Positions 7,729 through 16,446 of a stretch of DNA of 50,473 nucleotides are shown one piece after another. The stretch is from Pinibacter soli (GTDB lineage Bacteria; Bacteroidota; Bacteroidia; Chitinophagales; Chitinophagaceae): assembly GCF_029961145.1 (NCBI RefSeq), contig NZ_JASBRG010000006.1, positions 1-50,473 on the forward strand. The letters are read 5' to 3'. Numbering within the stretch: position 1 is the first letter of the stretch; each line of letters begins with the position of its first letter. The notes beneath the pieces are model-generated. The model was not told the DNA's origin. It did not search any database and saw only the letters and a list, made by a program, of their open reading frames with translations. The position numbers and the translations under genes were made by a program.

Positions 7729-8625
7729 ATGACCCGCAAAATCATATACCTCGTAAATCCTATTTCCGGTACTAAGAATAAACAAAACCTTCCGGAGCTG
7801 ATTGCTGCTAAAACAAAGGCGGCAAAGATTCATTTTGAAATTTTACCAACAGTTGCCAGCGGCGATTACAAGTTTGTAAAGCAAAAAATTGAAGAGGAGA
7901 AGATTACTGATGTGGTGATTTGTGGTGGTGACGGCAGCGTGAATACTGTGACGCAGCAGTTATATACTACAGGCGTAAATTTTGGCATTGTTCCTCTTGG
8001 TTCGGGTAATGGACTTTCAAATACGGCGAAAATTCCAAAGGATTCTGCAAAGGCGCTTGACATTGTGATTAAAGGACATGCGACTTATATAGATGCATTT
8101 ACCATCAACAACGAATTTTCCTGCATGCTTTGTGGCATCGGCTTTGACGCGAAGGTGGCGCATGATTTTGCGCAGCAAAAAACACGCGGATTGTTGACCT
8201 ATGTAAAGGAATCTTTCAAAAACTTCTTTTCTGCAAAGCCTTATACATTTGAGTTGACGGTGAATGGTGCGAAATTTAATACACAGGCGTTTTTCATCAG
8301 CATTGCCAATAGTAATCAGTTCGGCAATCAATTTACCATTGCACCCAAAGCCAGTCTCAGCGATGGTTTGCTGGATATTGTAATTGTTCCGTACATGAAC
8401 AAAGTTGTTTTGCCGCTGGCGGTTTTGCAGCAGGTAAAAACAGGAAAGATCACTTCTGAGAAAGAAATTAAAACGCCGGGCATTACTTATTTTCAAACAT
8501 CGAAAATCAAAATAAAAAACGTTTCCCATGCTCCGCTTCACATTGATGGAGAGCCAAAGGAAACGTCTTCATCTTTTGATATTAAAATAATTCCTAACTG
8601 CTTTAAGTTGTTGCAGCCGGCGTAG
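7729..8625 (+). CDS. YegS/diacylglycerol kinase-family lipid kinase
   Basis: A 298-residue protein with the catalytic-domain signatures NPISGT near the start, CGGDGSVN at about 64-71 (nucleotide loop) and PLGSGNGLS downstream, followed by the C-terminal beta-sandwich typical of DAGK/YegS proteins. These enzymes phosphorylate diacylglycerol or related lipids and sphingoid bases at the inner membrane face. The length agrees with the family (about 290-310). The stop lies only three bases from the end of the convergent M56 gene. The lipid substrate is not determinable; sphingoid bases are an option in a sphingolipid-making phylum. Confidence 0.85.
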   Translation: MTRKIIYLVNPISGTKNKQNLPELIAAKTKAAKIHFEILPTVASGDYKFVKQKIEEEKITDVVICGGDGSVNTVTQQLYTTGVNFGIVPLGSGNGLSNTAKIPKDSAKALDIVIKGHATYIDAFTINNEFSCMLCGIGFDAKVAHDFAQQKTRGLLTYVKESFKNFFSAKPYTFELTVNGAKFNTQAFFISIANSNQFGNQFTIAPKASLSDGLLDIVIVPYMNKVVLPLAVLQQVKTGKITSEKEIKTPGITYFQTSKIKIKNVSHAPLHIDGEPKETSSSFDIKIIPNCFKLLQPA

Positions 8626-8628
8626 GCG

Positions 8629-10155
8629 CTAAGGCGTAAGAGATGCCGGATTGATTGTTTTTTTTGTTACGATATCTATTACTCCGTTTTTCCCTTTGTC
8701 GCCAAATTTTTCAATGGCAAGCGAGTCTTTCCACACAGTGATAGATTCAATGTTATTCGGATTAATAGTTTTAAAGTCTTTTTCATTAATTTCTTTGCCG
8801 TCTAGAATATAGAGCAGGGTTGATGAATTGATTAAACTTCCTGATTCATCTTTCTTACTCATAACAATAATAGTGTTGGCAGTAATGGTTATGTCGCCGT
8901 TAGTTATGGAAACTTGCTTGGCTGTGTCTGCGCCTTTATCCGGCGTCTGTTGCGAAAGCGTGATATTGTGATTGGTTGCGGTGTTTATAACTGCAGGTTT
9001 ATTGATGTGCTCTTTTTTCATAGTAACATCTACTACGCCGTGCTTACCTTTTTCGCCAAATTTTTCAATGGCTTTTTCGCCTTTCCATACATCTATGGAT
9101 TGGATATCATTGGGATTTACTTTGTCTATATCTGCTTTAGTGGCTTCCCTACCGTCAATATAATAAATGGGGTTCGCCTTATCCAAAGATATGCTGCCTT
9201 TCCTTGCAGTATCCACCGAACCTCTTTTTGTGGGAGTAATGCTCGTATCTTTTCCAGACTTAATGACGCCTGACTCTTTAACATTTTTTGATCGAAACGC
9301 CACCATGCCAAGCGTTGCAAGCAATACAAACAAGGCTGCAATGCGGCGGATATATGAAAACCTCGGGTCTTTAATTTTTGTGACCATTGTAATTCTTCTT
9401 TTAATGGATGAATGAAAAAATTGATTGGTGATATCGAAACGTCCGGACGAATACGCGGTGGTTAATATGAGTGACGCCAATACAGATGCGTCATTGTTTC
9501 CTATACTTTTTTTATCGGCGATAAACTCATGTATGATGGTCAGCTCTTTTTTAATGAGCCAAAAAAACGGATTGATCCAAAACACACTCAGCACCAATTG
9601 CATGAATACTTTGTCGGCACTGTGTTTTTCATGCACATGAACCAGCTCATGTTTCAATATTTGCTGGCCTTCCGTTGATTGAAGATTGATGTCTTGTTTC
9701 CAGAAAATATTTTTGAAAAAAGAGAACGGTGCTTGCGATGCATTGGTTTGGTAAATATTAATATCGCTCTGCTCTATAAAAGTCGATCTTCTTTTTAGTG
9801 AATGAATTTTATACAAACTGACGATGAACAGCGACAAAAAAACAATTGCAACGACGCAGTATGTTCCGTAAACCATCAGGTTAAAAAAGGAAACGGATTG
9901 TGTTTGGTTTTTAAGCAAAAGCAATTCAGAGGCACTTACCTTATAAACCATTTGCCCAACCGCATTTGAAGTTTCATTAAAATCAAATATTGGTATATAC
10001 AGCAGTGGGAATGTGATAGAAAAAATCACTGTTAACAGCAAATAGAACCTGTTCCACTGATGAAACAATTTGTTTTGTAAACAGGCATAATAGTATGCCG
10101 TCAGTATGCCGGAGCAAATGAGCATTTTGAGTAAGTAATAGGCAATCGCTGTCAT
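8629..10155 (-). CDS. M56/BlaR1-like membrane metallopeptidase with plug-like repeats
   Basis: A 508-residue membrane protein. Four N-terminal hydrophobic segments flank the cytosolic zinc-protease domain, with HELVH at 169-173 and HEFIAD at 209-214. A further membrane segment lies at about 271-286, followed by a periplasmic tail. Unlike BlaR1 there is no penicillin-binding sensor. The tail carries two copies (331-381 and 448-499) of a YxIDGKE...NPNxIxSIxVWK...KFGxKGKxGV pattern resembling TonB-receptor plug segments. The neighbouring blaI gene ends five bases upstream, so the pair is one operon. By analogy with BlaR1-BlaI, the peptidase would cleave the repressor after sensing an external signal. 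The ligand is unknown. Confidence 0.85.
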   Translation of the reverse strand: MTAIAYYLLKMLICSGILTAYYYACLQNKLFHQWNRFYLLLTVIFSITFPLLYIPIFDFNETSNAVGQMVYKVSASELLLLKNQTQSVSFFNLMVYGTYCVVAIVFLSLFIVSLYKIHSLKRRSTFIEQSDINIYQTNASQAPFSFFKNIFWKQDINLQSTEGQQILKHELVHVHEKHSADKVFMQLVLSVFWINPFFWLIKKELTIIHEFIADKKSIGNNDASVLASLILTTAYSSGRFDITNQFFHSSIKRRITMVTKIKDPRFSYIRRIAALFVLLATLGMVAFRSKNVKESGVIKSGKDTSITPTKRGSVDTARKGSISLDKANPIYYIDGREATKADIDKVNPNDIQSIDVWKGEKAIEKFGEKGKHGVVDVTMKKEHINKPAVINTATNHNITLSQQTPDKGADTAKQVSITNGDITITANTIIVMSKKDESGSLINSSTLLYILDGKEINEKDFKTINPNNIESITVWKDSLAIEKFGDKGKNGVIDIVTKKTINPASLTP

Positions 10156-10160
10156 GGTCT

Positions 10161-10541
10161 TTACTTTTGTTTTTTCAATTGCTGCAACAAGAGTTCGAGA
10201 TCCTTTACGTCTATTTCGTTTTCTTTTACAAGGAAAGAAAGCACGTTGTTAACTGAGCCATCAAAATATCCCTGCACAAGCTGCTTCATTGTTTGTGCGG
10301 AATAATTCTCCTTGCTTACCAGTGGGTAGTAGCTGTGCTGCCTTCCGAAAACTTCAATACCAACAAACTCTTTTTCTACCAATATTTTAAGAATGGTGGC
10401 AACAGTATTAGAATGCGGCTTGGGCTCTGGCATAGCTTCCACAACCTCTTTCAGGAAACCTTTTTCCAGTTTCCATAAAACCTGCATTACCTGTTCTTCT
10501 GCTTTTGTAAGTGACTTATTCATATAAAAGATTCGTGACAT
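10161..10541 (-). CDS. blaI: BlaI/MecI/CopY-family repressor
   Basis: A 126-residue protein with the winged-helix region (LTKAEEQVMQVLW through NTVATILKILVEKEFV) and a C-terminal dimerisation helix region, the standard size of BlaI/MecI. Such repressors bind dyad operators and are inactivated by a partner M56 protease, here encoded five bases downstream. The track start includes MSRIFYMNKSLTKAE; the ATG at 10523 (MNKSLTK) would also give a complete domain. It probably represses its own operon through the dyads at 10551-10586. Confidence 0.85.
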   Translation of the reverse strand: MSRIFYMNKSLTKAEEQVMQVLWKLEKGFLKEVVEAMPEPKPHSNTVATILKILVEKEFVGIEVFGRQHSYYPLVSKENYSAQTMKQLVQGYFDGSVNNVLSFLVKENEIDVKDLELLLQQLKKQK

Positions 10542-10550
10542 AAAGATATA

Positions 10551-10586
10551 AACTAATTCTTTAGTTATACAACTATTTTTTTAGTT
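10551..10586 (-). promoter_or_regulatory. twin BlaI operator-like dyads
   Basis: Two 16-bp dyads of the form AACTA-N6-TAGTT lie at 10551-10566 (AACTAATTCTTTAGTT) and 10571-10586 (AACTATTTTTTTAGTT). Their centres are exactly 20 bp apart, about two helical turns, immediately upstream of blaI. A TATATCTTTATG stretch just after them on the minus strand may be the -7 element. The spacing suggests two repressor dimers on the same DNA face. Confidence 0.6.
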
Positions 10587-10599
10587 TTATTTTGAAGGA

Positions 10600-10640
10600 G
10601 CACGCTGATGACGCTGATTAGACTGATTTGCACTGATTTT
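10600..10640. repeat. family A palindrome, left arm only
   Basis: GCACGCTGATGACGCTGATT followed by AGACTGATTTGCACTGATT matches the left arm at 5972. Only a short remnant of the right arm (CATCCGTGTGG) is seen, near 11121-11131, past the family D palindrome, as if a later insertion had separated the arms. Confidence 0.5.
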
Positions 10641-10789
10641 TATTTTGATTTTCAAGGTGAATGTGATAGACACTCGTTAGATGGAAAAATCAACTACCGA
10701 GGAGTTCTCGGTAGTTGATTTAATGAGCTAGGTCTAAAAATGGCAACTGTCAAGAATTACTTGACAGTTCAACTGCAGTGAGTCGTGTA

Positions 10790-11085
10790 GACACCATAGC
10801 AGTTAATGGAACGCGAACCGAACATCTTTCGCTTCGCGATATTTAACATGCTGCCCCCTACGGGGCTGGTATTTGGATCGCTGAAACGTAATATTGGCCT
10901 ACTAACGTGTCGCCCCGCCGGGGCTATAAGAAACACTCGGGGACGCCAACTAGCCCCAGCGGGGCGACACGTTAGTAGCACAGAAAAAGAAAGAATTTGG
11001 AACACAAGAGCCAGCCCCGTAGAGGCGACATGTTAAATGTCATCTGTTCTTTGAACAGATAGATCTTAGGTTAGCGACTATTGTA
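10790..11085. repeat. nested GC-rich palindrome, family D, copy 1
   Basis: Outer arms ATTTAACATGCTGCCCCCTA (10840-10859) and AGGCGACATGTTAAAT (11023-11038) enclose inner arms ACTAACGTGTCGCCCCGCCG (10901-10920) and CAGCGGGGCGACACGTTAGT (10957-10976). A second copy lies at 38030-38256. Short open frames across it are palindrome artefacts. The rest of the 653-base gap (10542-11194) holds the operator, hairpins at 10688-10720 and 10743-10770, and nothing else recognisable. Confidence 0.65.
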
Positions 11086-11194
11086 AACTCACGAACCGTG
11101 TATTCGGATATTCACATTTCCATCCGTGTGGTCTGTTAAAACAAAAAAACGGAAAGCTCTCGCCTTCCGTTTTTACATTTATCTCTTAATGATC

Positions 11195-12463
11195 TTATTT
11201 AGAAATTCCTTCCGCGCCAAAATATTGATGGAGCGCCTTCGGCAAATTAATTCCACTTTCTGTTTGATTGTTTTCCAGCAAACAAGCTACAATTCTTGGA
11301 AGGGCTAATGAGCTTCCGTTCAGCGTGTGCACCAACTGAGATTTTCCGTTGCCATCTTTAAAGCGGCATTTCATCCTGTTTGCTTGGAAGCTTTCAAAAT
11401 TACTCACAGAGCTTACTTCCAGCCATTTTTCCTGTGCTGCGCTGTACACCTCAAAGTCATAGGTCAATGCGCTTGCAAAACCCATATCACCACCACAAAG
11501 CGCCAATATGCGATAAGACAGCTCAAGTGTTTGCAACAGTTTTTCCACGTGTGCCACCATTTCCAAATGCACATCGTAGCTTTTTTCAGGGTTTACTATT
11601 TGTACTATTTCAACTTTATCAAACTGGTGAACACGGTTCAAACCACGCACATCTTTACCAAAGCTTCCGGCTTCTCTTCTGAAACACGCAGAAAATGCGG
11701 TCATCTTAATCGGCAATTGAGATTCTTTCAGCATCTCATCGCGGTAAATGTTCGTTACCGGAACTTCAGAGGTTGGGATCAGGAACAAGTTGTCTTCTGT
11801 CGCATGATACATTTGCCCTTCTTTATCTGGCAACTGGCCCGTGCCGTAAGCAGACGCTTCGTTTACCAACAATGGCGGCAGATATTCTGTGTACCCTGCA
11901 GCTGTATTGAAGTCAAGGAAATACTGCACCAACGCACGTTGCAACTTTGCACCTTTGCCTTTATATAATGGGAACCCGCTTCCTGTAATTTTTGCACCTG
12001 TTTCAAAGTCTACCAGGTCGTATGTTTTAATAAGATCCCAGTGAGGAACAGCGCCTTGGAATAGCGCAGGTTTGCTGCCGCCTTCTCTTACTACCACATT
12101 GTCTTCCGGCGTTTTTCCCGGAGGAACTTTTTCCGATGGCAGGTTTGGCAGCTGATAAAGAATCTTTTCAATTTCTTTTTCTGCCTCCACCAATTTCGAG
12201 TTGTCCTGTGAGGTTTTCAGCTGCGCTACTTCCTGCTTTTTTGCTTCTGCTTTTTCCTTTTCGCCTTTGGCCATTAACTGGCCAATTTCTTTGGAAGCAG
12301 CATTTACTTTTGCCAAAGCCTCGTCCAACTCAAATTGATACTTTTTTCTTTTTTCATCCCATTGCAGTAACTCATCTACCAGTTCCGGCTGTTTAAAATT
12401 CTTTACTGCCAGTCTTTGCTTTACCAGTTCTGCATTTTGACGAATAAAATTAACCTGTAACAT
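11195..12463 (-). CDS. serS: serine--tRNA ligase
   Basis: From the ATG at 12463 the enzyme has 422 residues, the normal size. An ATG at 12502 would add 13 residues not expected in the family and would lie upstream of the likely promoter element. The N-terminal 100 residues form the Lys/Glu-rich coiled-coil arm that grips tRNA-Ser. The class II motifs follow: ACFRREAGSFGKDVRGLNR (motif 2) and the C-terminal NGSSLALPRIVACLLENNQ (motif 3, TLNGSxxAxxR type). It charges tRNA-Ser with serine in the cytosol. It is transcribed divergently from the M16 peptidase genes. Confidence 0.96.
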   Translation of the reverse strand: MLQVNFIRQNAELVKQRLAVKNFKQPELVDELLQWDEKRKKYQFELDEALAKVNAASKEIGQLMAKGEKEKAEAKKQEVAQLKTSQDNSKLVEAEKEIEKILYQLPNLPSEKVPPGKTPEDNVVVREGGSKPALFQGAVPHWDLIKTYDLVDFETGAKITGSGFPLYKGKGAKLQRALVQYFLDFNTAAGYTEYLPPLLVNEASAYGTGQLPDKEGQMYHATEDNLFLIPTSEVPVTNIYRDEMLKESQLPIKMTAFSACFRREAGSFGKDVRGLNRVHQFDKVEIVQIVNPEKSYDVHLEMVAHVEKLLQTLELSYRILALCGGDMGFASALTYDFEVYSAAQEKWLEVSSVSNFESFQANRMKCRFKDGNGKSQLVHTLNGSSLALPRIVACLLENNQTESGINLPKALHQYFGAEGISK

Positions 12464-12480
12464 CTCCAAAAAATTTGTGG

Positions 12481-12488
12481 CAAATATA
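12481..12488 (-). promoter_or_regulatory. -7 promoter element for serS (TATATTTG)
   Basis: CAAATATA on the plus strand reads TATATTTG on the minus strand, an exact TAnnTTTG match 17 bases before the chosen serS ATG. It supports the start at 12463 over that at 12502. Confidence 0.5.
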
Positions 12489-12687
12489 AATAAAGAAGGC
12501 ATAGTTGTTGTGCCTTCTTTAATCCCAGCTATTTTGAAACTCCTATTGTTTATCCGTTTTCAGATTCAAACTTGTGTTGATTACCAACTTTCAATCTGCT
12601 CTAAATCAGTCCACAAACCGCCTTCTACAAATTTTCTACCATTGGCACACCCCCACATTAATTATATTGCACTCCATTTCAATTTTA

Positions 12688-12695
12688 AAAGGAGA
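12688..12695 (+). promoter_or_regulatory. strong ribosome binding site deciding the M16 start
   Basis: AAAGGAGA lies eight bases before the ATG at 12703. Such strong sites are uncommon in this phylum, and it settles the start choice. Confidence 0.7.
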
Positions 12696-12702
12696 CTTTC
12701 CC

Positions 12703-13938
12703 ATGATACAATTTGATCGTTTTTCACTGGCCAACGGGCTTAGAGTGTTGGTTCACGAAGACCATTCTACCCCTATGGCGGTGGTTAATGTATTATACGA
12801 TGTTGGTGCAAAAGATGAGAGTGAAAGCAAAACAGGATTTGCCCATTTATTTGAACACCTGATGTTTGGTGGAAGTGTGAACGTGCCAAGCTATGATGAT
12901 CCGCTGCAACTGGCGGGTGGCGAAAACAATGCTTTTACCACCAATGACCTTACGAATTACTATTGCCAGCTTCCCGCGCAAAACATAGAAACAGCTTTCT
13001 GGCTGGAAAGTGATCGCATGCTGAGTCTTGCTTTCAGCAAGAAAAGTCTCGAGGTTCAGCGCAAAGTGGTTTGCGAAGAATTCAAGGAACATTATATCAA
13101 CAAGCCGTATGGAGATGTTTGGTTCAAGATGCGCGAACTGGCATATAAAGTACATCCGTACAAATGGCAAACGATTGGCAAGGAACTGAGCCATATAGAA
13201 AATGCAAAGATTGAAGACGTAAAGAACTTCTTCTTCAAACATTATCGTCCTTCGAATGCTATCCTTGTTGTTGCCGGCGATATTACAACGGCGCAGGTAA
13301 AGGAACTAGCAGAAAAATGGTTCGGAGACATTCCTGCCGGAGAAAAATACGAAAGAAATTTGCCACAGGAACCAAAGCAAATGGAACCTCGCAGGCTTGA
13401 AGTAAAAGCGAATGTTCCGCTGGATGCATTCTACAAATGCTGGCACGTGGGTTCAAGGCTCGATAGCACTTACTACGCTATGGACCTGATCACAGAAATA
13501 CTTGGCGGTGGCGGTTCTTCAAGATTGTACCAGGCATTGGTGAAAGAAAAGAAATTGTTCAGCAATATCGACTGTTATCATTTCGGGTCTACAGACGCGG
13601 GCCTACTTGCTATCGAGGGCAAACTTGTGAAGGGCGTAAAATTGCAGGATGCCGAAAAAGCAGTGGAAGAGGAACTGACGAAAATTAAAAATGAAAAAGT
13701 TTCGGAAAGCGAATTGGAAAAGGTGAAGAACAAAACAGAGAGTGCAATCGCTTTTGAAGACATGAGCGTTATGAACCGCGCAAGCAGTATTGCTATGTAC
13801 GAACTGCTAGGCGACGCACAGCTAATGAATACCGAACTTTCAAAATATCAAGAGGTAACAATAAGCGATATTCAAAAACTGAGCAACGAAATTTTCGACG
13901 AGAACAATTCAAATACTTTATACTATTACGCTAATTGA
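12703..13938 (+). CDS. M16-family zinc peptidase, catalytic subunit
   Basis: From the ATG at 12703 (411 residues) the protein starts just before the M16 domain. A strong AAAGGAGA Shine-Dalgarno at 12688-12695 decides this start over the upstream ATG at 12574. The inverted zinc motif HLFEH is at residues 48-52, with a distal glutamate in the EVQRKVVCEEF helix. It lacks a signal peptide. The next gene encodes a second M16 protein without the zinc motif, so the two probably form the heterodimer known for bacterial PqqL/mitochondrial MPP-like pairs. The role is likely degradation of short peptides; the substrate is unknown. Confidence 0.88.
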   Translation: MIQFDRFSLANGLRVLVHEDHSTPMAVVNVLYDVGAKDESESKTGFAHLFEHLMFGGSVNVPSYDDPLQLAGGENNAFTTNDLTNYYCQLPAQNIETAFWLESDRMLSLAFSKKSLEVQRKVVCEEFKEHYINKPYGDVWFKMRELAYKVHPYKWQTIGKELSHIENAKIEDVKNFFFKHYRPSNAILVVAGDITTAQVKELAEKWFGDIPAGEKYERNLPQEPKQMEPRRLEVKANVPLDAFYKCWHVGSRLDSTYYAMDLITEILGGGGSSRLYQALVKEKKLFSNIDCYHFGSTDAGLLAIEGKLVKGVKLQDAEKAVEEELTKIKNEKVSESELEKVKNKTESAIAFEDMSVMNRASSIAMYELLGDAQLMNTELSKYQEVTISDIQKLSNEIFDENNSNTLYYYAN

Positions 13939-14023
13939 GTTATAAGTTGTAAGTAATAAGTTCTGAGTGTAGCACAGCAACTTCACTACTTATCCCTTAC
14001 AACTTAAAACTTATAACTCACAA
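13939..14023. repeat. palindrome between the M16 genes
   Basis: GTTATAAGTTGTAAGTAATAAG at the left is mirrored by CTTATCCCTTACAACTT and ACTTATAACTC at the right. The hairpin sits between two co-directional genes and could adjust their relative expression. Confidence 0.55.
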
Positions 14024-14028
14024 AACAT

Positions 14029-15315
14029 ATGGCAAACAGAACAATAGCCCCTAAAATAATTGATCCGGTTGAATTTGACCTGCACTTAAAGCCTTACGAA
14101 AAGAAGACGCTTGACAACGGTATTGAAGTGTATGCAATCGATGCAGGAGCAGAAGAGGTTTTGCAAATAGAATGGGTGTTTTTTGCAGGCAACTGGTATG
14201 AGCAGCAAAACATGATTGCGGCCACAACCAACTTTTTACTTAAAAACGGAACGGCTTCTAAAACGGCTTTTCAGATCAGTGAGCATTTTGAATATTATGG
14301 TGCTTATTTGAATCGCGGCTGTTATAATGAAACGTCAACTATTACGCTGCATTGTTTAAACAAACATATTGAGGAGCTTTTGCCTGTGGTGCAGGAGTTG
14401 ATTACAGATGCGACTTTTCCCGAGGATGAACTAAAGCTTTACAAACAAAATAATAAACAGCGCCTTTCTGTTAACCTGAAGAAATGCGATTTCGTAGCGA
14501 ACAGGCATATTGATGAATATCTGTTTGGTATTGATCACCCTTACGGGAAATATAGCTCTGCAGAGGCTTATGATGCGGTAGAAAGAGATCAGTTGAAAGC
14601 ATTTTACGATCAGTTTTATCGTCATGGCAAATGCATTTTGTTTGTTGCCGGTAAGATTCCAGCGAACCTGTTTGCGCAGCTAAACAAATACTTTGGCAGC
14701 CTGCCGCTTAACAATAAAACGTTACCGGAAGGCGCACATCCGATTGTGCAATCGTCAAATATTGGCTCACCGATTCGTCTCTCAAACGACCCGGAAGGCG
14801 TTCAAGGTGCGGTGCGTATAGCAAGACCATTTCCAAATCGTCACCACCCAGACTTTTTGAACGTACAGGTTTTGAATACTTTATTTGGTGGTTTCTTTGG
14901 ATCGAGGTTGATGAACAATATCCGTGAGGACAAAGGTTACACATATGGCATTCACAGTTATTTGCAGAATCATATTCATTCTTCTGCGTGGATGATTACA
15001 ACTGAAGCCGGCAAAGATGTGTGCGATGCAACAGTAAAAGAAGTATACAAGGAAATGAAAAAGCTTCGTGAAAAACTAGTTGATGACGAAGAATTGTTGC
15101 TCGTGAAAAATTTTATGATGGGTTCTATTTTAGGAGACCTTGATGGACCGTTCCATATCATAGGAAGATGGAAAAATATTATTCTCAACGATCTTGATGA
15201 GAGCTATTTCTACAATTCTATTCGCGCCATCAAGTCTATTACCCCGGCAGAATTGCAGGAGCTGGCTAATAAATATTTACAGCCAAAAGAATATTATGAA
15301 TTAGTGGTTGTGTAG
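14029..15315 (+). CDS. M16-family protein, non-catalytic partner
   Basis: A 428-residue M16 homologue. The position of the HxxEH motif is replaced (FFAGNWYEQQNMIAATTNFL), so it cannot bind zinc. The C-terminal substrate-binding signature is retained in NIREDKGYTYGIHSYL, with the Arg and Tyr of the R/Y pair. This division (one subunit with HxxEH, one with R/Y) is the hallmark of two-chain M16 peptidases. It lies 90 bases after the catalytic subunit gene; the gap holds a GTTATAAGTT-type palindrome. Confidence 0.85.
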   Translation: MANRTIAPKIIDPVEFDLHLKPYEKKTLDNGIEVYAIDAGAEEVLQIEWVFFAGNWYEQQNMIAATTNFLLKNGTASKTAFQISEHFEYYGAYLNRGCYNETSTITLHCLNKHIEELLPVVQELITDATFPEDELKLYKQNNKQRLSVNLKKCDFVANRHIDEYLFGIDHPYGKYSSAEAYDAVERDQLKAFYDQFYRHGKCILFVAGKIPANLFAQLNKYFGSLPLNNKTLPEGAHPIVQSSNIGSPIRLSNDPEGVQGAVRIARPFPNRHHPDFLNVQVLNTLFGGFFGSRLMNNIREDKGYTYGIHSYLQNHIHSSAWMITTEAGKDVCDATVKEVYKEMKKLREKLVDDEELLLVKNFMMGSILGDLDGPFHIIGRWKNIILNDLDESYFYNSIRAIKSITPAELQELANKYLQPKEYYELVVV

Positions 15316-15330
15316 TATCTAAATTCAACA

Positions 15331-16389
15331 ATGAAAAAAGTTTGGAACTGGTTAAATGGTCCGTGCGGTCTGGAAGAAATTATTGTTAGCCGACATAAAA
15401 ATAATTTTGATGCAATACGGCACTTAGCCGCGTTAATAGTTATATACGTTCATTGTACTTTGTTTGTAGGTCCTGTAGGATATGCGGGAGCTTTCGGTGT
15501 TCCGGTGTTCTTTTTCTTAAGTGGGCTGCTTGTTTCGCAAAGCTTTGAAGCAAGCGGCACTGTCAAAAATTTTATCTGGCGCAGGCTACTAAGAATTTAT
15601 CCCGCGGCTGTTGTTGTGATTTTAATTTGTGCGCTCGTTATGGGTCCAATAATCACTTCGCTTACACCTGGCGATTATTTTAAAAGCCCTGTTTTTTTCA
15701 AATACATTTCCTCTGTTTTTCTGGTCCAAATCCATTTTGATCTCCCTGGTGTGTTTGAAACCTCTCCTATAGAACGATCCGTTAACGCTTGTTTGTGGAC
15801 CTTGCCGCTTGAGATCAAGATGTATGTTTTTTCGCTGATGTGGGGTCTGCTCAAATTTCGCAATAAAAATGCGGTGTTGATTGCTATCACACTGTTCCTG
15901 ATTTTTATTGGAACGGCATGCCCACAGCAGGCGGAGTTTTTTTTTCGTACACAAATTCATTTCACAAATTTTAAGATCTTTCCTTACGTTTCCGCTGTAC
16001 CCATGTATCTATTGGGAATGTTATCCTACTCATACAGAGGTAAGATAGTGGTGAGGCCGTATTGGTTTTTCATTGGCCTTCTTTTATTTCTGCCATTTGT
16101 AGGATTGCCTTTTTTTGGATACGTGGTTCATATTTGCATTGCTGCCACTACCTTGGGCTTTACAGTGTTAAATATTAAATGGCTAAAAAAAATAACCCCA
16201 AATAGTGATTTTTCATACGGTTTGTATATTTACGGATATCCTGTTGAACAGTTATTGGCAAACTATGCATATCCGCATATAAAAGGGGCGTCTTTATTTC
16301 TTCTTATTGTATTAATTACATTTGTATTGGCTTTCTTATCATGGAACTTGATAGAAAAACGAGCGTTACAATTCAAGAATTATATATGA
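15331..16389 (+). CDS. acyltransferase-3 family membrane protein
   Basis: A 352-residue protein with about ten hydrophobic segments. It has the family features: an early His in VIYVHC (TM1), the VFFFLSGLLVS segment, and an Arg-rich loop after TM2 (WRRLLRIYPA). Such proteins transfer acyl groups to sugars or lipids of the cell envelope, using the membrane-buried His. It begins 15 bases after the M16 partner gene, but a functional link is not evident. The acceptor cannot be deduced. Confidence 0.8.
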   Translation: MKKVWNWLNGPCGLEEIIVSRHKNNFDAIRHLAALIVIYVHCTLFVGPVGYAGAFGVPVFFFLSGLLVSQSFEASGTVKNFIWRRLLRIYPAAVVVILICALVMGPIITSLTPGDYFKSPVFFKYISSVFLVQIHFDLPGVFETSPIERSVNACLWTLPLEIKMYVFSLMWGLLKFRNKNAVLIAITLFLIFIGTACPQQAEFFFRTQIHFTNFKIFPYVSAVPMYLLGMLSYSYRGKIVVRPYWFFIGLLLFLPFVGLPFFGYVVHICIAATTLGFTVLNIKWLKKITPNSDFSYGLYIYGYPVEQLLANYAYPHIKGASLFLLIVLITFVLAFLSWNLIEKRALQFKNYI

Positions 16390-16446
16390 AATAAGCCTGT
16401 GCTTTTTCTATGAATGTGAAATCGTAAATTCATAAAAAAAACTCCC

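Noticed and set aside
10769-11036. ORFs on both strands of the family D palindrome
   Set aside because: Both arise from the mirrored GC-rich sequence and carry the same CRPAGA motif in each direction.
12574-12702. N-terminal extension of the M16 peptidase
   Set aside because: A strong ribosome binding site immediately before 12703 and the M16 domain starting there favour the shorter form.
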